Below are positions 6,668 through 14,302 of a DNA stretch of 28,422 nt, piece after piece. The stretch's first letter is position 1, and each line of letters starts with the position of its first letter. The notes beneath the pieces are model-generated. The model made no database searches and was not told where the DNA came from. It saw nothing but the letters and a program-made list of their open reading frames with translations. Made by a program: the position numbers and the translations under genes. Source of the DNA: a virus; the IMG/VR virus record IMGVR_UViG_3300032291_001599, positions 1-28,422 of that record; one strand, written 5' to 3'.

Positions 6668-8243
6668 AATTAATTCGAATATTTTGATTTAATATTGAAT
6701 TATCTGCGTCTTGTAGAATTTTGTTAATTTCATCTAACTTGGTTCCGTCAGTTCCTATTGGAATTGGGGCTTCGTTTATATTGTGAACATGTGATCCTAA
6801 AAATTTAACAATTAACGTAAGAAGTTTCATTAATTCATTTCCTCTTACCATTGGATCTGTATTTGGTAAAATTTCTTCTGTAAAATATTCTTGTGGAATA
6901 CCGTATAGAGTTTCTTTTGGTTGTAGGTTGATTTTACTTTTGGATGGTATATCTGTTTTATGAGATAAAAAATAAATAAAATCTGAAGCCAATGTTCCGT
7001 AAGAAACAGGATTTGGTGTATAAATGTTTTGTATTAAAGTTGTGTTTTGTAATGTTAATTGTTGACCAACAACGTTTTTTGACCAAACTAACACACTACC
7101 AAATTGTCTATCTGATGGTAATAGTTTTATTTTTCTAAAAAAGTTATTAATCATATTAAAATCTGTAGTTCCCGTCGACGATAATCTATCAACACTATCT
7201 TTTGATGGTCTAAAATAAAAAGGGAATTGACCTTTTAATCTTGTATCGTTTTCTAATGGAAATTGGGTATATCCATCTACATTAATTTTCCCTTGATTAA
7301 CACCATTTATAAATTGATTAATAATCTTAACACCCTGTTCCAAAGTTTTTCCTGTAAATTCCAAAGTATATTCAGGACCACTTTTGAATTGTTCTAATGG
7401 TGTTGTCATATCAATTTCGTTGGTTTTAGTTTTGTCTTTTGGAAGTAACGAATATAATTTAATATTACCGTTATATGTCGTTGTTCCTGTGACTCCACCA
7501 CCACTGGTAAAACCTGTTAATGTGAATTCATCAGTAATGTCCCATTCAATTAATTTTTTAACTACTTGAGAAAGATCAGTGAAAAGTCTTTTTTTGATTG
7601 GGTCAAATACTTTTTTTTCTTGATCGTAAATTGATATTTGTAAAAAACTTCTATTTTGTCTTGGTGTTGGTAAATTAAATCCTGCGGTTTGTGTTGTGAT
7701 GTTTTTTCCTGCTCTAACTAAAACTTCATTTTGTTTAATAATAACATCAGAAGTTCCTCGACCTAAAATTGCATTATCACCTGGCTCAGGATATATACCT
7801 TTTGAATTTCCTTTATTTTCAAAAGTTAAAGGATCTTTTATATTGTTTGCTTGTTTTAAAAACTCACCACTTGCCAACATCGATTCTGAGTTATGCCAAT
7901 TTTCAAAAAAGTTATTTTGAGGTCTTGTAATTGGTCCTTGAATATAAAATTTTGAGTTGTCAATTGTTTGATTTGTGTTGTAGAAAAATATATGAATATA
8001 TTCATCAACTTTTGGAACTTGACTTATATAGTAAGGTAATAGTGGTAAATAAATTAATGGGTCTCTTGAAGTCCATATATCTTTTTCAGGATTCCAATCT
8101 TCAGGTAATACATCTGATTCAACCTCATCTATAGGTAGAGCACGAATTCTACCAAGCATCAAAGGATCTTGGTTATTAATTACAAAACCTTGAAAGATGA
8201 TTTTGTCATGTAATGCTTCAGTTATTTTACCTTTTAAATTCAT
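6666..8243 (-). CDS. Baseplate central spike/hub protein, gp5-like OB-fold
   Basis: The 525-aa protein opens with an OB-fold like that of T4 gp5 and VgrG. IIFQGFVINNQDPLMLGRIRAL at 15-36 parallels T4 gp5 FVGVVEDRMDPLKLGRVRVRV, and VDEYIHIFFYN...YIQGPI near 79-105 closes the fold. A GRGTSDVII...EVLVRAGKN strand pair at 161-181 resembles the start of a spike beta-helix. HVHN at 485-488 sits in a C-terminal segment of the kind found in spike proteins. I see no lysozyme domain between OB-fold and spike, although T4 gp5 has one. It is probably the central part of the cell-puncturing device at the tail tip. It is coupled by a 4-nt ATGA overlap to the 80-aa gene upstream. The gp5-type OB-fold is a good call; the trimeric spike is inferred. 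Confidence 0.8.
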   Translation of the reverse strand: MNLKGKITEALHDKIIFQGFVINNQDPLMLGRIRALPIDEVESDVLPEDWNPEKDIWTSRDPLIYLPLLPYYISQVPKVDEYIHIFFYNTNQTIDNSKFYIQGPITRPQNNFFENWHNSESMLASGEFLKQANNIKDPLTFENKGNSKGIYPEPGDNAILGRGTSDVIIKQNEVLVRAGKNITTQTAGFNLPTPRQNRSFLQISIYDQEKKVFDPIKKRLFTDLSQVVKKLIEWDITDEFTLTGFTSGGGVTGTTTYNGNIKLYSLLPKDKTKTNEIDMTTPLEQFKSGPEYTLEFTGKTLEQGVKIINQFINGVNQGKINVDGYTQFPLENDTRLKGQFPFYFRPSKDSVDRLSSTGTTDFNMINNFFRKIKLLPSDRQFGSVLVWSKNVVGQQLTLQNTTLIQNIYTPNPVSYGTLASDFIYFLSHKTDIPSKSKINLQPKETLYGIPQEYFTEEILPNTDPMVRGNELMKLLTLIVKFLGSHVHNINEAPIPIGTDGTKLDEINKILQDADNSILNQNIRIN

Positions 8244-8482
8244 TTCAATTTTGTTCGTTCAGAATATTCTTTATATAACAAATTATAAGTGTTTTCTAAT
8301 TTATCTAAATGGTGTGTTAATTTAACTAAAGATTCTTTTGTTAAATTAAAATCTTCTTGGATAAAATCCATTGCTAGTTGTAAATCTTTGTTAGATCTAT
8401 CTTTATGTTCTCTAATTATGTCAAGAATTTCTTGAGACTTAATTTTTTTTTCGTTGATATTAAATGAATTTTCCATATGCAT
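8240..8482 (-). CDS. Small coiled-coil protein, baseplate operon
   Basis: The 80-aa product is almost entirely charged helix with heptad-like leucine spacing (ESLVKLTHHLDKLENTYNLLYKEY), so a coiled coil is likely. No family is recognised. Two start codons compete: ATG at 8482 and ATG at 8476 (MENSF...). Both overlap the end of the 641-aa gene, by 23 and 17 nt. Its stop overlaps the start of the gp5-like gene (ATGA). Such coupling on both sides suggests a stoichiometric partner or assembly chaperone of the baseplate proteins, which is inference from position. Confidence 0.65.
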   Translation of the reverse strand: MHMENSFNINEKKIKSQEILDIIREHKDRSNKDLQLAMDFIQEDFNLTKESLVKLTHHLDKLENTYNLLYKEYSERTKLK

Positions 8483-10385
8483 CTGTTGGTATTGTTATTC
8501 CTGCTGGAGTTATGGTTATTGGCCCAATCCCAATTGCGACTTTTCCATTTTCGTCCATTTCTTGTGCATTACCATCAATCATTGCTTTTATTGATGCCAA
8601 AAATTTATTTGGACTACCGTCTGGCATTGGTCCTGTTGGGACTCCAATCTCTTCTAAATTTTCAATTGTATTTAAAAAAGACCTTGTTGGTGAATATCCG
8701 TCTAATAATTTGGCGGATAATAAAAGTGGAAGTGGTAATTCTCCACCACTTTCTGCCAATTTATCTAATCTTTTTTTAACGCCAATATTCAATAATTGTA
8801 GTAGTTCATCTAAAACACTTTTACACTCTCTAAAATCTTTTACAATTTGTGTTAAGACAGGAATTATGGCAACTATCGATAAGATCATTCTGTATTTCTT
8901 TTTTGTTTTTTCATCCGCAATATCCTTTAAAAGTAATGCGACTAAAATTTTAATTTCTTTTTTTAACTCTTCAAACACCGCTTTGGTAAAGATTGCAGCA
9001 ACTTTAGTTAAAAGTTCGTTGAAAAAGTTTTTAAATCTTTTTAAAAAATCTTCTAAATTAGATATTTGATCAAATATTGGTTGATTTACCATACCGGCAA
9101 CTACCATTATGGGTAACACAGTTTTAGGTGACAATACAGTATTTACAATTGCTTTAATAAATTGTTGAAAAAACCCTGAATCTAAAGATAGTTTGAAGGC
9201 CGGATCTTCATCAACAACAGGATATATAATACCTAAAGCGTCATTTATTTCATTAACATCAGAAGTATCTTCATTAAATTGTAAATTGTCTAAAGCGGTT
9301 AAAACGGCATCTAAATTCATTGGGACTTTTACATTATCGCAATCTTCAAATTCTAAAACACCTAATTTTATGTCTGAAGTAATTTGATCAATTATTCTTA
9401 AATCAACATCGTTAAATTCATAAAACGATTCATCAACATTATCAACTTCAGAAACTTTTGATGTCCCTCCGACATTTATTTCTTTATTAGAATCCGAACA
9501 TAGACCTAATATTCTTTGCATTATTATTAAAGATTTTTGAATTGATGAAAGTTTTAATTTACCATCACCTCTACCGAAAGAAATTGCTCCTGTAACAAAA
9601 TTAACTAAATTGGTAAAAAATGTTTTATAATCTAATATGTCAATAGTGCTATAATAGTCGTTCAAAAACTCATCTACCAATGGAATATTTTGTCTAGGTT
9701 TCAAGTCTATTTTAAAGAAATTACCTTGAATTGTTTGGTTATTTATATCAACATAACTCTCAACATAAGATATATCAAATAAATTTTGTGACGATGTGCC
9801 TAAGTAATCGTTTCCCGCAATAGAGGAGTAAGTTTGATTCAAATTTTGAGTTCGGTCATAAAGCTCCCTATTCATCGAATAGGGAAATTGGTTAAAAGTG
9901 GTTGCGCTAACTTCATAATAAAGTTTACCAATTCTATCTATAGGTGACGATTCAAAAATTCCAAAAAGATCCACAGATTTTACAGGTATATAATAAGTTG
10001 TGTTAAATTGATATCCTTGTAAATTACTACATGCAAGAGATTTTTGAACCTCTTCTATTATAAGATTTTTTATTTCAGGTTTTGATTTTTTTAAAGAATT
10101 TACAAAAATTCTTTTTATTACGGTGTCAGTTTCTAAACCTGACCCCTTTAGTTCTTTAAGTTGTTTAATTAACTCATCTAAAAAAGTTTTGGCAACAACC
10201 GTATGTTTTTTTCTAAATTTAACAAAATCATCAAGTTGATTTGATAAAAATTTGTTTGAGGTTTCTTGTGAATTTCCAGCTTTTTTCTTAAGATTTTCAT
10301 AATCTTTTTTGTATTCTTTATATTTTTTATAAACTTTGGTTTTATTTGCCGCCTTTTTTAAATCTTCATTGATATCAACTGCCAT
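8460..10385 (-). CDS. Large virion/baseplate-associated protein of unknown family
   Basis: This 641-aa protein begins with a highly charged helical region (1-120, Lys-rich, coiled-coil-like). A mixed domain follows with strand-rich segments (YQFNTTYYIPVKSVDLFGIFESS near 123-145, then a stretch to about 240). A long helical part carries two hydrophobic stretches, TVLPIMVVAGMV around 430 and MILSIVAIIPVLTQIV around 505. The C-terminal end is Gly/Pro-rich (GIGPITITPAGITIPTDAYGKF), a repetitive beta-type ending. Position and size fit a baseplate hub or tail-tube-linked component such as a gp29 or gp48/54 counterpart, but I see no motif that fixes it. The hydrophobic helices also fit a tape-measure-like or membrane-penetrating role at DNA injection. 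It overlaps the next gene by about 20 nt. Confidence 0.6.
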   Translation of the reverse strand: MAVDINEDLKKAANKTKVYKKYKEYKKDYENLKKKAGNSQETSNKFLSNQLDDFVKFRKKHTVVAKTFLDELIKQLKELKGSGLETDTVIKRIFVNSLKKSKPEIKNLIIEEVQKSLACSNLQGYQFNTTYYIPVKSVDLFGIFESSPIDRIGKLYYEVSATTFNQFPYSMNRELYDRTQNLNQTYSSIAGNDYLGTSSQNLFDISYVESYVDINNQTIQGNFFKIDLKPRQNIPLVDEFLNDYYSTIDILDYKTFFTNLVNFVTGAISFGRGDGKLKLSSIQKSLIIMQRILGLCSDSNKEINVGGTSKVSEVDNVDESFYEFNDVDLRIIDQITSDIKLGVLEFEDCDNVKVPMNLDAVLTALDNLQFNEDTSDVNEINDALGIIYPVVDEDPAFKLSLDSGFFQQFIKAIVNTVLSPKTVLPIMVVAGMVNQPIFDQISNLEDFLKRFKNFFNELLTKVAAIFTKAVFEELKKEIKILVALLLKDIADEKTKKKYRMILSIVAIIPVLTQIVKDFRECKSVLDELLQLLNIGVKKRLDKLAESGGELPLPLLLSAKLLDGYSPTRSFLNTIENLEEIGVPTGPMPDGSPNKFLASIKAMIDGNAQEMDENGKVAIGIGPITITPAGITIPTDAYGKFI

Positions 10386-10391
10386 AATATA

Positions 10392-10763
10392 TTATTTTTT
10401 CATTTTATATGAACCATCACTACTAATGTCTTTTTTTAATAAATTTTGAAATGTTTCGTCATCTAAATCCAAGTCTGAAAGAGTGAAATCTTCTTCTTTT
10501 TCTGTATTTTTTTGCCACATAGTGGATTGTAGTTTAGATAATGTTAATTTTTTCTCAACACAATCGTTAATAATTTTTTGTTGCTTTTCAATGACAGGAC
10601 CAATAAGAGTCATATCTTCAGGTTCTTTCATCATCGTCAACATTTTATTTTGGATTCTAATTGCCGTATTTCTTTGTTCAACAAGTTCGTTATAGATTTC
10701 TTGCATCAAAGACAACATGGATTCTTTGGATAAGTTAATTTCTTTTTTTGGTGGTCTTGGCAT
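10392..10763 (-). CDS. Small helical protein at the head of the baseplate operon
   Basis: The 123-aa protein starts with a basic, Pro-rich peptide (MPRPPKKEINL). It continues as predicted helices with heptad character (SMLSLMQEIYNELVEQRNTAIRIQNKMLTMM, split by a short loop, then KQQKIINDCVEKKLTLSKLQSTMW) and ends with an acidic patch (DLDLDDETFQNLLKKD). No family is recognised. It is the first gene after the late sigma factor, with a TATTTATA box between them, and ends 6 nt before the 641-aa gene. A structural or chaperone role in the tail module is the likeliest reading. A small regulator is possible too. Confidence 0.6.
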   Translation of the reverse strand: MPRPPKKEINLSKESMLSLMQEIYNELVEQRNTAIRIQNKMLTMMKEPEDMTLIGPVIEKQQKIINDCVEKKLTLSKLQSTMWQKNTEKEEDFTLSDLDLDDETFQNLLKKDISSDGSYKMKK

Positions 10764-10767
10764 AATA

Positions 10768-10775
10768 TATAAATA
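10768..10775 (-). promoter_or_regulatory. TATTTATA box between sigma factor and tail operon
   Basis: TATTTATA on the minus strand ends 4 nt before the ATG at 10763 and directly follows the TAA of the sigma gene (10776-10778). It may mark the start of late transcription of the tail module. The spacing is shorter than at the other boxes and the leading GA is absent (it reads AATATTTATA). Confidence 0.4.
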
Positions 10776-11519
10776 TTAGTTTTTAAGTAATTCTTGGACT
10801 AACTCAAAATACAACTTTTTATATTTTTTAATTGAATTTCTTATTTCTTTAGTCGATAAATTAGTCATCTCTCTAAGCTCAAATAAAATAATATTTTTGT
10901 TAAATTTGTTATTATTTGTATCAGGAAATATAGTTCCATAATTCTCAAACAAATCACATATTGCAGATCCTAATTTATGTTCTTGTTCATTACATTCACT
11001 ATCATCAAGATCTTGTTTTAGTTTTTCTAAAAACTTTTTAATTACATATTCAGAACTCAAATCGTCATTATCAATTACGTATGACATTTCAGTTCTATTA
11101 GTAAGATCTGAAGAAATATCCTCATAAGAAATCTTTCTGTTCATTTCCTTTTGGTCTTTCATAATCTGACCCATAAGGTAATTTTTACAAATAGTCCCTA
11201 AGTATGAATACGCTTTCTTTTCTTTTGAAGGTTTAAATTTTTCAATCTTCGTCATCAAAAACGAATGAGTGTCGATATGTATTTCTTCATAATCCATATC
11301 TTTTCTATATAATTTATATCTTCTAATGATAGAAGATATCATCTTATCTAAAGGATCTTTTAAAAACTCATTATATATTTTGTTACGTTCTTCAAAAGTT
11401 TCGGCCGTAAGAAAGTTTCTCACGGCCTCTTCTTCTCTTACATCAAAATAATTGTTAGTTGTTGGTTTACGTCCTTTCTTTTTCTTTTCTACCGATATTT
11501 CTTCACCATTCCCTAACAT
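10776..11519 (-). CDS. 55: Late-transcription sigma factor, gp55-like
   Basis: In T4, gp55 is the small sigma factor that directs host RNA polymerase to late promoters. This 247-aa protein has the same core: a helical sigma-2-like segment at about 55-125. Here IIRRYKLYRKDMDYEEIHID...IEKFKPSKEKKAYSYLGTICKNYLMGQIMKDQKE lines up with T4 gp55 KRFNF...KQEMIADG...[34 protein letters not shown]. A basic N-terminus (EKKKKGRKPT) and a longer C-terminal helical part with LSTKEIRNSIKKYKKLYF (a possible helix-turn-helix) make it larger than T4 gp55 (185). Its ATG overlaps the stop of the upstream glycosyltransferase (TAATG), so it is made together with the sugar operon before the late genes. The TATTTATA boxes downstream are candidates for its target. 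Confidence 0.85.
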   Translation of the reverse strand: MLGNGEEISVEKKKKGRKPTTNNYFDVREEEAVRNFLTAETFEERNKIYNEFLKDPLDKMISSIIRRYKLYRKDMDYEEIHIDTHSFLMTKIEKFKPSKEKKAYSYLGTICKNYLMGQIMKDQKEMNRKISYEDISSDLTNRTEMSYVIDNDDLSSEYVIKKFLEKLKQDLDDSECNEQEHKLGSAICDLFENYGTIFPDTNNNKFNKNIILFELREMTNLSTKEIRNSIKKYKKLYFELVQELLKN

Positions 11520-12325
11520 TAAATTTCTTGGGGTTCGTAATTTATATCCCTCTCATTTGTGAAGAAATATTCTTTTTTCGCCGAGTCAATCCAAAATTTC
11601 GCTTCATCTTGTGTGATTCTATTGTCACCATTTTTGTAATTCCAAAAAATAGATCCTTCTCTCAAATTCATATGTTTGTATCCAATTCTAGGAATGGTCA
11701 TAATTCTTGCTGAGTTGTGAGTCAAACGTAAAAATAACTCGTAACCAAAAGTAAGTTTTAAATTAGATTTAAATCCGCCTACTTCTAAAAATTTTTCTTT
11801 TTTGAAAACCATACCTGATGTTTGGAAGTTTTGAAAAGTTTGTAAAGTTTCATTTGTTAAAATACCCATTTCACTTGAAATATTCTGTGCAAATGTTGCT
11901 TCATTTGTAAATCCTGCGAATACTAATTTATCATCAATGTCAACAACAATCGGAAGAAATGCATCAACATTTTTGTAAATATCCATATAGTTAATGGCAT
12001 TTTTAAACCAAATATTTGAATACTCATCATCAAATTCTAAAATTGAACACCAATTAGAGTTTGCAATTGAAACTCCGTGATTAACTTGTTTTCCAAAATT
12101 TGGTTCTTCAGACCAACTTTCTAAAACTACATTTAAATCACCAAAATCGTATGAAGTTAAATGTAATGTTAAATAATCTTCTGAACCATGAACAATGATT
12201 AATTCATTAACATAGTCTTTTTGATTTTTAACTGATTGAATAGCCTTGTCAAAAAAATCAACAAAACTGATTGCTTTTCCTGATTTGATTGGTAATATAA
12301 CCGATACTTTATTTTCTGTGTTCAT
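11519..12325 (-). CDS. Family 2 (GT-A) glycosyltransferase
   Basis: The 268-aa protein has a GT-A fold typical of family 2. It opens with a strand VSVILPIKSG (8-17) and an ELIIVHGSED strand near 41-50. LEFDDEY (97-103) occupies the place of the metal-binding DxD. GGFKSNLKLTFGYELFLRL matches the acceptor-loop segment, where other family-2 enzymes have GGFDE...EDxDLxxR. The acidic motif is D-D-E rather than the usual D-x-D, which may alter metal or donor choice. It probably transfers a sugar from a nucleotide sugar to a glycan or protein in the cytoplasm; no transmembrane segment is seen. It begins 2 nt after the stop of the GT-B enzyme upstream and is coupled to the sigma factor downstream. 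Donor and acceptor are unknown. Confidence 0.8.
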   Translation of the reverse strand: MNTENKVSVILPIKSGKAISFVDFFDKAIQSVKNQKDYVNELIIVHGSEDYLTLHLTSYDFGDLNVVLESWSEEPNFGKQVNHGVSIANSNWCSILEFDDEYSNIWFKNAINYMDIYKNVDAFLPIVVDIDDKLVFAGFTNEATFAQNISSEMGILTNETLQTFQNFQTSGMVFKKEKFLEVGGFKSNLKLTFGYELFLRLTHNSARIMTIPRIGYKHMNLREGSIFWNYKNGDNRITQDEAKFWIDSAKKEYFFTNERDINYEPQEI

Positions 12326-12327
12326 AA

Positions 12328-13386
12328 TTAAATAGTTTCAAATTTTGATAGTTGATCTTCAAATGAAGTGATTCTTTTTTCAAAAATGTCACCAAATAAA
12401 CTTAAAGTTTCATTTTCAAATTTTTCTTTATTACTAATTGTTTCGAGTGTTAGATTCATTCTGTCGAACAATTCAGGATTTAAATTGTCTTCTAACCAAT
12501 TTTGAATAAAATCGGATAAAACATCTACAATAATCGTTTTGTTGTTCACCCAAAGTCCATTATCTTCATTCATCCAAGAAGGAACGACATCAGGAACTAA
12601 ACCTAATACAGGAATCCCCATTTTCATAGACTCTAATGGAAATGTTCCAAATGAACTTGTTTGGTCAATCCAAATAGAAATAAAACTATCTTTCATTGCT
12701 TCTGCAAATTCATTTTCACTTAAACCTCTGAGGTCTCTAAAAGTAATCCATCTATATTGTGGAAACTTTACGTAAAAAGTTTTGATAAGATTTGCGGTGT
12801 CTCTCTGATCTCTTGTATGGATATTAATAATTGTTTTTGGTGGGTATTCATTCTTTTGAAAAACATCAGAAATATAAGGAGCCACAACATCTACTGTAAC
12901 ATTTCTCATTACAGATTGGATTAGTTCTTTTTGTTTTTCTGAAGTTGTAATACATTTGTAGAATCCTAATTGTGTCCAAGATTGACCAGGTTGTAAAGTT
13001 TCAAACATATGATCAAAAGCTTGACTTAAAACAATTTTACCACATGGTAATTTAGTGATTTGATCCATAACAAATCCATAAATTTCAGGGATAATAATTA
13101 AATCATCAGGTGAAATTTCTAAACTTGTTCCTTCGATTGCACGATGGTCCAACTCAGTCATATATTCTTCACCTAACCATGATGATACTCCAAAGTATTC
13201 AGGTTTTTCATGTAAAATAATGGCGTTATATCCATTTCTTTTTAATGTTAATGCCATTTGGTAAATGTATCTAACAGATGCCTTGGCGTTTCCTTTTGTG
13301 TCTTGAACCATAAAATAAATTCTTGAAAGTTTTTCTTTCATTTTATTTATGGACATTTCTAATTTTTCGTGATTGTCGTTGTTCAT
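12328..13386 (-). CDS. GT-B glycosyltransferase (family 4-like)
   Basis: This 352-aa protein resembles retaining GT-B enzymes. An N-terminal Rossmann half begins with RIYFMVQDTKGNAKASVRYIYQMALTLKRNGY (22-53). The C-terminal half carries SFGTFPLESMKMGIPVLGL (245-263), the counterpart of the nucleotide-binding FGxxxLEAMACGxPV motif. The key Glu of that motif is present. The first 18 residues are a charged extension, and an internal ATG at residue 16 is an alternative start. No membrane anchor is visible. It belongs to the continuous minus-strand sugar operon. The glycosyltransferase fold is secure, while donor and acceptor cannot be read from the sequence. Confidence 0.8.
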   Translation of the reverse strand: MNNDNHEKLEMSINKMKEKLSRIYFMVQDTKGNAKASVRYIYQMALTLKRNGYNAIILHEKPEYFGVSSWLGEEYMTELDHRAIEGTSLEISPDDLIIIPEIYGFVMDQITKLPCGKIVLSQAFDHMFETLQPGQSWTQLGFYKCITTSEKQKELIQSVMRNVTVDVVAPYISDVFQKNEYPPKTIINIHTRDQRDTANLIKTFYVKFPQYRWITFRDLRGLSENEFAEAMKDSFISIWIDQTSSFGTFPLESMKMGIPVLGLVPDVVPSWMNEDNGLWVNNKTIIVDVLSDFIQNWLEDNLNPELFDRMNLTLETISNKEKFENETLSLFGDIFEKRITSFEDQLSKFETI

Positions 13387-13392
13387 ATCTTA

Positions 13393-13650
13393 TTATATTT
13401 TGTTTATTATGTTTTTTACTCTTAAACTATTAAAAGAAATTTTAAATGGTATTGTTAGTTCACTATTATTAGGTCCTAACTTTTCATCAACGGGTTCAAT
13501 TTCAGTTAAGATGGTATCAACCATCATTTTAACCATTTCATACTTAACTAAATGGATTTGAGACTCACCCGAAGAATTTGTCATTTCCACTTCTTTTTCA
13601 ACTTTATCCAAATCGATGTAGTAATTTTCACCAAAAAGACTAAACAGCAT
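13393..13650 (-). CDS. Small protein of unknown function
   Basis: The 85-aa product has no recognised domain. It looks like a short alpha/beta domain: FGENYYIDLDKVEKEVEM at the start, then a helix (LVKYEMVKMMVDTILTEI), and a last strand (TIPFKISFNSLRVKNII). It overlaps the end of the upstream HAD-like gene by 11 nt and precedes the GT-B gene by 6 nt, so it is read as part of the operon. Its position between a nucleotidase-like protein and glycosyltransferases gives no clear clue. Confidence 0.6.
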   Translation of the reverse strand: MLFSLFGENYYIDLDKVEKEVEMTNSSGESQIHLVKYEMVKMMVDTILTEIEPVDEKLGPNNSELTIPFKISFNSLRVKNIINKI

Positions 13651-14302
13651 TATGTTTTAAATTTTTAATTATTTCTTGAAACTCAGAAAGTGAAGATATT
13701 TCGAGTTCTGAAGAAATGTGTTTATTGTATGTGGTATTATATTTTACAACAATTTTATCCACAGGTTTATTTAATAATAAGTCAGGGTTTGCTGTAAGTA
13801 AAATGTCTATTTGATCCCACATGTTATTTTTGGTGATTTCACTAAAAAAAACAACTTTTTCTAAAAGACAACCAAATTTTGATAAAAAGAAAAGTGATGA
13901 AGGTTTAGATTTACCAATTTCATTGGAGACGATAACAAGTTCGTTTTCTTCTCTTAATTCAAAATATAGATCGTTTAAAATGTTAAAAGTTGTCATTTCT
14001 GTTGATGGTGCATGACCAAATAATTCCATGGCATATTCTTCATACATAAAACTAAAAAGTTCTTCATTATTTTTAAATGAAAAATGTTTTATTAGATCAA
14101 GACTGGATACATCAGATAACTTTTGATATTCAAAAGATTCTTCAGTTGATTCAATCATTTCGGTATTTCCTGACATATCAAGTTCGTATGTCTGACCTAA
14201 AAAATCGTCTTCACTTTTTTCAATTAAATGTTTTTCATAAAGTTGTTCAAATTTTCCAATAGTGTCTCTTAACACACCATTAATATCAAGCCCTATTCTC
14301 AT
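13640..14302 (-). CDS. HAD-like protein with altered motif I (D-x-N)
   Basis: From ATG at 14302 the product is 220 aa and opens MRIGLDINGVLRDT. This is HAD motif I, whose nucleophile is D6, but the second acidic residue (normally Asp, acid/base) is N8. Motif II is VIVSNE (Ser of the T/S-N type). A helical cap appears to span about 20-110. The frame extends upstream to an ATG at 14365, adding 21 residues without family features and a long overlap with phoH. The ATG at 14302 reduces that overlap to 17 nt and starts exactly at the HAD strand, so I prefer it. The overall layout suggests a nucleotidase-like or phosphatase-like protein. Loss of the second Asp may mean weak or altered catalysis, or a binding role. 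Confidence 0.7.
   Translation of the reverse strand: MRIGLDINGVLRDTIGKFEQLYEKHLIEKSEDDFLGQTYELDMSGNTEMIESTEESFEYQKLSDVSSLDLIKHFSFKNNEELFSFMYEEYAMELFGHAPSTEMTTFNILNDLYFELREENELVIVSNEIGKSKPSSLFFLSKFGCLLEKVVFFSEITKNNMWDQIDILLTANPDLLLNKPVDKIVVKYNTTYNKHISSELEISSLSEFQEIIKNLKHNAV

Noticed and set aside
8214-8243. ITE|A near the N-terminus of the gp5-like protein as another prohead-protease site
   Set aside because: The surrounding residues lack the II-(K/R)-KVI pattern, and tail hub proteins are not prohead substrates; a three-residue match is easy by chance.
8464-9069. Plus-strand open frame of 201 codons opposite the 641-aa structural gene
   Set aside because: It is antisense to a well-supported gene, low-complexity (Ser/Phe/Leu-rich) and has no family feature; long antisense frames are expected in this composition.
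8460-10385. Tape measure protein
   Set aside because: It has hydrophobic helices, but the mixed strand-rich middle and beta-type C-terminus do not resemble a long uninterrupted helical tape measure; kept as an unassigned structural protein.
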